A stretch of DNA of 10,687 bases from an uncultured Verrucomicrobiota bacterium (lineage in GTDB: Bacteria > Verrucomicrobiota > Verrucomicrobiia > Limisphaerales > UBA9464). Every line of letters begins with the position of its first letter. Position 1 is the stretch's first letter. The position numbers and the translations under genes were made by a program. The stretch covers positions 1 to 10,687 of the forward strand of contig CAIYXO010000633.1 of the NCBI GenBank assembly GCA_903930165.1, read 5' to 3'. This document shows positions 5,926 through 10,687 of the stretch, piece by piece. A model generated the notes under the pieces. That model did not search any database. It saw only the letters and a list, made by a program, of their open reading frames with translations, and had not been told where the DNA came from.

Positions 5926-6722
5926 GATACACCTACGAAGAACTCGCCAAGATGATCGACCATTCCCTGTTGCATCCCACGATGACCGACAGGGACCTCG
6001 AGGAGGGTTGCCGCCTCGCCGCCCGGTACGGCGTGGCCTCGGTCTGCATCAAGCCGTACGCGGTGGGCTTGGCCGCCCGGCTCCTGGTGGGAAGCGGGGT
6101 CAAGGTCGGAGCGGTCATCGGCTTTCCCCATGGCAACTCCACCACCGAGTCCAAACGGCTCGAGACCGCGATCGCCTGCCGCGACGGGGCGGGGGAGATC
6201 GACATGGTGATCAATGTCGGCAAGGCCCTCGGAGGCGACTGGGAGTATGTGGCCGCCGACGTGAAGGCGGTCTGCGACGAAGCCCATTCGCACGGGGCCA
6301 AGGTGAAGGTGATCTTCGAGAACGACTACCTGACCCAGGGCGGTGCCGGACTGGATTCGGACTCGCTGAAGAGGCGTCTCTGCACGCTTTGTGAAGGGGC
6401 CGGTGCCGACTGGGTAAAGACCTCATCCGGATACGGCTTCGTGAAGCAGCCGGACGGTTCCTACAACTACAAGGGAGCCACGGAGCACGACCTGGCGTTG
6501 ATGCGAGCCTCCGTGGGACCCGGGGTGCAGGTGAAGGCCGCAGGAGGCGTCCGCGACCTGGACGGCCTCATCCGAGTCCGGGATCTCGGTGCGTCCCGAT
6601 GCGGGGCCACGGCGACGGCGGCCATGATGGACGAATACCGTCGCCGTGAGGCGGCCGAGAATTCGGGTGCCGCGGCCGGAGGCACCTCTTCGCCCGGAAA
6701 GCTCGGAGCCGGCGGATACTGA
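5922..6722 (+). CDS. deoC: Deoxyribose-phosphate aldolase
   Basis: This 266-residue TIM-barrel enzyme cleaves 2-deoxyribose-5-phosphate to glyceraldehyde-3-phosphate and acetaldehyde in the last step of deoxynucleoside breakdown. Family landmarks: IDHSLLHPTMT (12-22), SVCIKPY (40-46), VGAVIGFPHGNSTTESK (62-78), EIDMVINVGK with Asp94, KVIFENDYL, the Schiff-base segment WVKTSSGYG with Lys166, and VKAAGGVR with Lys205. The catalytic lysine, the helper lysine and the aspartate are therefore all present. The last 20 residues (Gly, Ala, Ser-rich) are an untypical tail beyond the barrel. The ATG is embedded in the stop of the upstream regulator (ATGA), which points to translational coupling and one transcript. 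No other deoxynucleoside genes (phosphorylase, phosphopentomutase) are in the window. Confidence 0.96.
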   Translation: MRYTYEELAKMIDHSLLHPTMTDRDLEEGCRLAARYGVASVCIKPYAVGLAARLLVGSGVKVGAVIGFPHGNSTTESKRLETAIACRDGAGEIDMVINVGKALGGDWEYVAADVKAVCDEAHSHGAKVKVIFENDYLTQGGAGLDSDSLKRRLCTLCEGAGADWVKTSSGYGFVKQPDGSYNYKGATEHDLALMRASVGPGVQVKAAGGVRDLDGLIRVRDLGASRCGATATAAMMDEYRRREAAENSGAAAGGTSSPGKLGAGGY

Positions 6723-6806
6723 AATCCGTCGCCGTGTCCGGATCGGGAGGACTGGCCACCGGAGTTCCGGCTTCAGCCCCGGGGTTCGGACGCCTAGTTT
6801 GCCTTC

Positions 6807-7379
6807 GTGCTGCTTTGGCGTGAACCGATACCGGATGGCTGGCTGGAAAAGGTGCTGGGAAACCTCCCGGCGGTCCTGGTCGACCATGCCCATCTCGAAA
6901 GGAAGGCGGCCACCACGGCGATCAACCTCGAGAAGTACCGGGCGCTCTACGGTCGCGTCCACGAACTGAACGCCATCGCCATCGAGGAACTCCAGCACTT
7001 CGAACTCGTCCTGAGGCTGCTCAGCCGCCGTGGGATCCCGTTTGGCCAACCGTTCCGAAGTCCCTGGATCAGCGGGATGATGGCCTCAGTCCGTCCGGGC
7101 CAGAAGGCGTCGGTCATCGACCACCTGATCGTCTGCGCACTCGTGGAAGGCCGCAGTTGCGAGAAGTTCCAGATCTTGTCGAGGGCGCTGGTTTCCAAGG
7201 ATCCGGAGCTTTCCGAATTCTACGGTTCGCTCGTGGAGTCGGAAGGCAACCACTACGCCTCCTACCTGATCATGGCCCGCCACATCGACGAGGCGGAAAC
7301 GGACCGCCGGCTAGACTGGTATCTCGACCTGGACGCAAGATGGATCCGGGAGCCGAACCCGGAGCCGATGCTCCACTGA
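6807..7379 (+). CDS. miaE: tRNA 2-methylthio-N6-isopentenyladenosine(37) hydroxylase (MiaE)
   Basis: The 190-residue protein matches the MiaE family of ferritin-like di-iron oxygenases, which hydroxylate ms2i6A at position 37 of tRNAs reading UNN codons, using O2. Candidate iron ligands come as two sets: Glu31 in HAHLERKAATTAINL plus the ExxH pair Glu61/His64 in IEELQHFELVL, then Glu114 in LVEGRSCEKFQIL plus the ExxH pair Glu146/His149 in VESEGNHYASYL. The length fits the family. The start is GTG at 6807; the preceding bases carry no Shine-Dalgarno. It follows deoC by 84 bases on the same strand; a shared transcript is possible but the functions are unrelated. The substrate needs MiaA and MiaB, which are not in this window. 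Confidence 0.9.
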   Translation: MLLWREPIPDGWLEKVLGNLPAVLVDHAHLERKAATTAINLEKYRALYGRVHELNAIAIEELQHFELVLRLLSRRGIPFGQPFRSPWISGMMASVRPGQKASVIDHLIVCALVEGRSCEKFQILSRALVSKDPELSEFYGSLVESEGNHYASYLIMARHIDEAETDRRLDWYLDLDARWIREPNPEPMLH

Positions 7380-7418
7380 GGCCGCAAGACCCACAGGCGT
7401 GTGGACCCTCACCGGCCT
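7379..7418. terminator. Two-step stem spanning the convergent gap
   Basis: AGGCCG (7379-7384) can pair with CGGCCT (7413-7418), and CCACA (7391-7395) with TGTGG (7400-7404) inside it. The outer arms touch the stop codons of both convergent genes. No T-run is present, so a bidirectional terminator is only a weak proposal. Confidence 0.3.
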
Positions 7419-7860
7419 ACCAGAGGAACGAGGCCGCGGAAGCCAACTCCTCTTCGCCGCTCCGCAGGGAGACCCTCCAGGCCGAGACATCTCCCACCTT
7501 TTCGAACTCCGCCGGATCCAGCAGCACCTTCGTCCAGCGGCGGCGCAGGAACCCCCGGCTCACGGGCCGCTCAACCACCACGGGATCGGCTCCCTTGGAC
7601 CCGCGCAACTCGAGGCGGAGGACACAGGGCGCCGACGTCCGCTCCTTGAGGGACCACAGCACATCGATGCGGAGGCCGCGGATGCGATCCGGGTGGCTCC
7701 TGAGGTCGGCCTGGTAGGCGTCGCGCTCGTAGAGGCTGGGCGAAAGCGCATGACGTCCCTTGGAATCCAGGCGATGGGGCAGCACCTTGACGACACGGGC
7801 TTCTCCGGCCGCGGCCGAAAGCAGTGGCAACAACGCGGCGACGAGGAGGGGACGGATCAT
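7417..7860 (-). CDS. Secreted protein of unknown function
   Basis: The 147-residue product begins with a clear signal peptide (MIRPLLVAALLPLLSAAAGEA, likely cut near 20-21). The mature part alternates short hydrophobic strands with charged turns: VVKVLPHRLDSKGRHALSPS, SLYERDAYQADLRSHPDRIR, LRIDVLWSLK, LRLELRGSKG, DPVVVERPVS, WTKVLLDPAEF, SAWRVSLRSG, ending SAASFLW. This looks like a small all-beta domain, but I do not recognise a characterised family. There is one cysteine (Cys79) and no membrane segment after the signal. The start codon overlaps the stop of the upstream 400-residue gene by one base (TGATG), so the two are probably translated together and may act together in the cell envelope. 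The tone of the sequence is that of lineage-conserved verrucomicrobial unknowns; that is recollection, not a search result. Confidence 0.75.
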   Translation of the reverse strand: MIRPLLVAALLPLLSAAAGEARVVKVLPHRLDSKGRHALSPSLYERDAYQADLRSHPDRIRGLRIDVLWSLKERTSAPCVLRLELRGSKGADPVVVERPVSRGFLRRRWTKVLLDPAEFEKVGDVSAWRVSLRSGEEELASAASFLW

Positions 7861-9062
7861 CAGAAGGGCTTTGGCGGTTCCACCACGAGGACCGCGGGAC
7901 GTGGTACGAAGACCGGCGTGCGGGAAGCGGCGGGAGCCTCGAGACCGGAGGAGAGGCCGGAACCCTGGGCCTGCGAGAAGAAGCCGGAACGACCGCCTCC
8001 CGAAGCGGCCGGGCTGCTGAAACTGTTGAACGCGCCGAAACCGGCTGGCGCGGCGGTTCCGCCCTGCGACGGTGAACCGAACGGACTGGCCGGAGCCGCG
8101 GCCGCACCGCCGAATGCGGAGGCATTCCCGGCGATGGCGCCATCGTCGCGAGGAATGAACGGCAACGCAGGGGCGACGGTCGGGTCGAACGATCTCGCCG
8201 GCTCCGAGGAGGCGCCGCCGGGAAGGCGCGCCGACACGGACGGATCCGAATAGGGATTTAGGAATTCCGCGGCTGCGCCTGCGGAAGCGCCTCCGAATCC
8301 GGACCCCGAAGCGGAATCCGAGGATGCCGTGGAGGATCCACCGGAATTGAACTGGAACCAGCCCTGCCCACGGTCCGTACCCAGGCCGAGGATCTTGTCC
8401 GCGGCGCGATCCCGGTCGAGATCCTTCGACTGCCCGGAGCGCTCCGACTGGGAAAGGATCCTGTCGAGCTTCTCCCTGCCGACGAACTCATCCTTTGCGC
8501 CCGCAGCGGAATCCTCTTCGTCGGAAGAGCCCTTCTTGGACTTTCCATCCCGGAGTCCCTTTCCGGAGAGACCGTCCGCGGACTTGCCATCCTTGCCGCC
8601 AGCCGCGGTTTCGTCGGCCACTTCGCGCCGGCTCCGGAACCTGCCGCGGTTGCGGCTGAAGTCCGGGATTTCGCTGGAAGGATCCGTCGGCTTCTCCATG
8701 CCGCGGGGAGTGGTGGAGCCCGGCTCCACCAGCCAGTTCTTCCGTCGATCAATCTCCTCCAGGATCCGCTTCTGGGTCTTGGGATCCATGATCGGAGCGC
8801 CTTGGCTCGGAGGAAGCGGCATGGGCAGGTCGATGCTCCCCTGGAGGGAGTTGCCGGAACGGAGGACGTCGAACTGCCTATTGCGCAGGAGCTTCTCCCA
8901 CGCGGTGGCCCGCTTCGCCTCCGCCTCGGGGGGAAGGACCTGCTCCTTCTTCTCCTCCCCTTCCGGGCGACGGGCGCCGCTCGTCTGGGCACGTTCCCCC
9001 GCCGATGCCGCGAAGGCGATCAGCAGAGGCACCACCGCAAGGGAGACGCGCCGGAAAGACAT
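7860..9062 (-). CDS. Secreted low-complexity protein of unknown function
   Basis: The 400-residue product has a signal peptide (MSFRRVSLAVVPLLIAFAAS, cut near AG at 21-22), so it is exported. Four zones follow. Residues 23-68 are charged. Residues 70-113 include the most conserved-looking part: NSLQGSIDLPMPLPP, MDPKTQKRILEEIDRRKNWL. Residues 120-225 are highly charged, Lys/Asp/Glu/Arg-rich and likely disordered. Residues 238-380 are Gly, Ser, Ala, Pro and Phe-rich, with FGG, SPFGS and SGFGG patterns. The tail is RPAVLVVEPPKPF. I cannot assign a function; a structural, surface or scaffold role is possible. It is the one gene here with a textbook Shine-Dalgarno, and its stop overlaps the next gene's start (TGATG). 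Confidence 0.75.
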   Translation of the reverse strand: MSFRRVSLAVVPLLIAFAASAGERAQTSGARRPEGEEKKEQVLPPEAEAKRATAWEKLLRNRQFDVLRSGNSLQGSIDLPMPLPPSQGAPIMDPKTQKRILEEIDRRKNWLVEPGSTTPRGMEKPTDPSSEIPDFSRNRGRFRSRREVADETAAGGKDGKSADGLSGKGLRDGKSKKGSSDEEDSAAGAKDEFVGREKLDRILSQSERSGQSKDLDRDRAADKILGLGTDRGQGWFQFNSGGSSTASSDSASGSGFGGASAGAAAEFLNPYSDPSVSARLPGGASSEPARSFDPTVAPALPFIPRDDGAIAGNASAFGGAAAAPASPFGSPSQGGTAAPAGFGAFNSFSSPAASGGGRSGFFSQAQGSGLSSGLEAPAASRTPVFVPRPAVLVVEPPKPF

Positions 9063-9065
9063 GAC

Positions 9066-9073
9066 CCTCCTTT
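9066..9073 (-). promoter_or_regulatory. Strong Shine-Dalgarno of the 400-residue secreted protein
   Basis: Reading minus, AAAGGAGG lies 3 bases before ATG 9062. It fixes this start and stands out because most other genes in the window lack a recognisable ribosome site. Confidence 0.8.
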
Positions 9074-9093
9074 AGCCGGCACCCCGGCAGGCG

Positions 9094-9108
9094 TCAAAGT
9101 TCCTTTGA
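9094..9108. repeat. Dyad TCAAAG-TTC-CTTTGA
   Basis: Perfect 6-base inverted arms (9094-9099 and 9103-9108) around a 3-base centre lie 32 bases upstream of the secreted-protein gene and 14 bases past the mrp stop. The size and symmetry suit a repressor operator, but it could also be part of a weak terminator with the adjacent GCCGG/CCGGC stem (9075-9088). Confidence 0.35.
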
Positions 9109-9121
9109 TCCCGGCGCCGAA

Positions 9122-10189
9122 TCAGCGGGCCGGCGCGAAGCGTTCCAGAAGCTGTTGGGCGATCGCCAGGAAAGCGGCCGCCGGCTCCCCCGTAGGATCG
9201 GAAACCACGACCGGAACACCGGAGTCACCCGCTTCGCGGATCGCGACGAAGAGCGGGATCTCCCCGAGGAACGGCACGCTCTTCCGGGCCGCCTCGGCCT
9301 TGCCTCCGCCGTGGCCGAAGATGTCCACCCGGACCCCCTCGGGCGTCGTGAAGCCGCTCATGTTCTCGACGATGCCGAGGATGGGGACATTGACCTTCTC
9401 GAACATGGTCACGCCCTTGCGGACCACCCCAAGGGAGGCTTCCTGGGGAGTCGTGACCACCACTCCTCCGTCCAAGGGCACCGTCTGGCAGAGCGACAGC
9501 TGGGCATCCCCGGTTCCGGGAGGCAGGTCCACCAACAGGAAGTCCAGCTCACCCCAATCCACCTGGTGGATGAACTGGTGGATCGTCTTCTGGATCATCG
9601 GCCCCCTCCAGATGACCGCCTGGTCGGGATCGAGCAGGAATCCCATGCTCATCAGCCGGACGCCGTGTCGGACCGGTGGAACCAGCCGGGACTCATCCTC
9701 GGTGAGGGCAGGACGCCCGTGGATTCCCATCATCAGAGGGATGCTGGGACCGTAGATGTCGCAGTCGAGGAGTCCGACCCGGGAACCGAGTCGGGCGAGG
9801 GCCACGGCGAGGTTGACCGAGCAGGTCGACTTGCCCACGCCGCCCTTGCCGGAAGCCACGGCCACGACCCTGGCGATGCCGGGAATGCGGTTGCGGTTCT
9901 GGGCGCCGGCCTGCGGTGCGGTGGCCGCCGCCTGGGGTGTCGGCACCTGCACCTGGACATGCGCGTCGGAGAGACCCTCGATCTGGTTCCGCAACACGAG
10001 ACGGGCGGCATCCGCGATCTGGTCGCCCACCTCCTTGTTGGGAGTGGTGAGCTCGATGAGGACCCCGACGGCGGTGCCGTCGATCTGCACCCCCTTCACC
10101 AGGCCGAAGGAGACGATGTCGCGGCTGTAGCCCGGATACTTGACCCCCCGCAGGGCGGCGATGACGGACTCCTCGGTGATGGCAGGCAT
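9122..10189 (-). CDS. mrp: Mrp/ApbC-family P-loop ATPase (iron-sulfur cluster carrier type)
   Basis: From ATG 10189 the protein has 355 residues. An N-terminal DUF59 (MIP18-like) domain covers about 1-85 (EESVIAALRGVKYPGYSRDI, LTTPNKEVGDQIADAAR), then an Ala/Gln/Pro linker, then the ATPase. Motifs: deviant Walker A SGKGGVGKST (113-122), LLDCDIYGPSIP (140-151), WRGPMIQ, DLPPGTGDAQLS (221-232) and ENMSGF (275-280). Mrp/ApbC proteins carry 4Fe-4S clusters to target enzymes in the cytoplasm. The family's usual CxxC after ENMSxF is absent: the sequence reads TTPEG at 280-284. An upstream in-frame ATG at 10234 adds 15 residues but lies inside a hairpin, so 10189 is chosen. It follows the cytochrome gene by 91 bases with a hairpin between, so it is probably transcribed separately. 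Confidence 0.93.
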   Translation of the reverse strand: MPAITEESVIAALRGVKYPGYSRDIVSFGLVKGVQIDGTAVGVLIELTTPNKEVGDQIADAARLVLRNQIEGLSDAHVQVQVPTPQAAATAPQAGAQNRNRIPGIARVVAVASGKGGVGKSTCSVNLAVALARLGSRVGLLDCDIYGPSIPLMMGIHGRPALTEDESRLVPPVRHGVRLMSMGFLLDPDQAVIWRGPMIQKTIHQFIHQVDWGELDFLLVDLPPGTGDAQLSLCQTVPLDGGVVVTTPQEASLGVVRKGVTMFEKVNVPILGIVENMSGFTTPEGVRVDIFGHGGGKAEAARKSVPFLGEIPLFVAIREAGDSGVPVVVSDPTGEPAAAFLAIAQQLLERFAPAR

Positions 10190-10225
10190 GTTGGCGTGTT
10201 CGGAATGGCGGAGTTGAAAGCGTGA

Positions 10226-10254
10226 GGGCGGCATTCCGGAACGGAACGCCGCCC
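10226..10254 (-). terminator. 12-bp hairpin after cytochrome c peroxidase gene
   Basis: GGGCGGCATTCC (10226-10237) pairs with GGAACGCCGCCC (10243-10254) across a 5-base loop. The single irregular pair is A-C as plus-strand RNA but a G-U wobble as minus-strand RNA, so the fold is better for the minus-strand transcript, as expected for a terminator of the gene ending at 10281. There is no strong T-run. Confidence 0.6.
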
Positions 10255-10280
10255 CCTTCGGAGGGATCCTAGCCGAGGAA

Positions 10281-10687
10281 CTACTTCTTGGCCACCGCGC
10301 GCGGCTTGTCGGTGAGCGCCTGGAGGAACGCCGTGATGTCGGCGATCTCCGCGGGCTTCAATTCCTTGCCCAACTGGAGCCAGGCCATGGCCTTGACGGT
10401 TTCCTCAAGGGTCTTCTGGGAACCGTTGTGGAAGTAGGGGGCCGTCAGGGCGATGTTCCGGAGCGACGGGACCTTGAAGACGAACTCGTCGTAGTCCTCC
10501 TTGGTGACCTCGATGCGGCCCTTGTCGGACTTGTCGGCGTACTCGTTCAGGATGCCCAGCTTCTTGTAGTTGTTGCCTCCGAGCAGCGGACCGTTGTGGC
10601 AGGTGGTGCAGCCCACCGTCAGGAAGGTGTCCAGTCCGCTCTTTCCACCCATGGCGCGTTCGAAATCTCCCCCACTTCTTCCGTCAA
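10281..10687 (-). CDS. Di-heme cytochrome c peroxidase family protein (5' end outside window)
   Basis: The frame is open to the window edge with no convincing start: before the internal ATG at 10652 it continues as DGRSGGDFERA, so this is the C-terminal 134 residues of a longer protein. It has one c-type heme site, VGCTTCHNGPLLGG, followed by the C-terminal pattern of the CcpA/MauG family: FVFKVPSLRNIALTAPYFHN and LEETVKAMAWLQLG. Full-length family members carry a second CxxCH nearer the N-terminus, which would lie outside. They act in the periplasm, reducing hydrogen peroxide or, in MauG-like members, oxidising protein side chains. The end is Lys-rich (AVAKK). A hairpin follows the stop. Confidence 0.92.
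   Translation of the reverse strand, partial: DGRSGGDFERAMGGKSGLDTFLTVGCTTCHNGPLLGGNNYKKLGILNEYADKSDKGRIEVTKEDYDEFVFKVPSLRNIALTAPYFHNGSQKTLEETVKAMAWLQLGKELKPAEIADITAFLQALTDKPRAVAKK

Noticed and set aside
9155..10225. Long plus-strand reading frame opposite mrp
   Set aside because: His/Arg/Asp-rich shadow with no motifs; mrp on the minus strand is unmistakable.
10281..10652. Complete short cytochrome gene starting at ATG 10652
   Set aside because: The frame stays open to the window edge and the ATG falls just before a heme domain that in this family is preceded by another domain, so the gene is partial.

Overview
The window is GC-rich, densely coded bacterial chromosome with no rRNA, tRNA, CRISPR array or insertion sequence that I can see. 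A FliW-CsrA-flagellin module, a chromosomal ORF6N protein, a DUF6370-type lipoprotein, two lineage-type secreted unknowns and mostly absent Shine-Dalgarno sequences together suggest a motile member of the Verrucomicrobiota or a close PVC relative. That placement is inferred from protein flavour, not from a marker gene.

Layout, left to right. Positions 1-910 (minus) hold a small cysteine-rich lipoprotein cut by the window edge and an ORF6N-domain protein. Positions 1049-2317 (minus) hold a mannose-6-phosphate-isomerase-like cupin protein. Positions 2538-4760 (minus) form a motility and chemotaxis block in transcription order fliW, csrA, flagellin, cheW. A sigma-54-like site precedes fliW and a very good sigma-28 (FliA-type) site precedes cheW. 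A 316-base regulatory gap separates this block from a plus-strand group: a GntR/HutC-family regulator overlapping deoC by ATGA, then a miaE-type tRNA hydroxylase. From 7417 to the end all genes are on the minus strand: two secreted proteins of unknown function joined by a TGATG overlap, an Mrp/ApbC P-loop ATPase, and the C-terminal half of a di-heme cytochrome c peroxidase.

How the genes work together. FliW binds flagellin and CsrA, and CsrA represses translation of target mRNAs, so the cluster can couple flagellin synthesis to assembly. Here the flagellin leader has no GGA motif while the csrA leader has two, so the usual direct CsrA-flagellin link is not visible. The GntR-deoC pair looks like locally controlled deoxyribose-phosphate breakdown. 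Several intergenic gaps carry perfect or near-perfect 11-12 bp hairpins with 5-base loops, probably transcript ends. Two of them contain the upstream ATG of an over-long reading frame and so help choose the true start.
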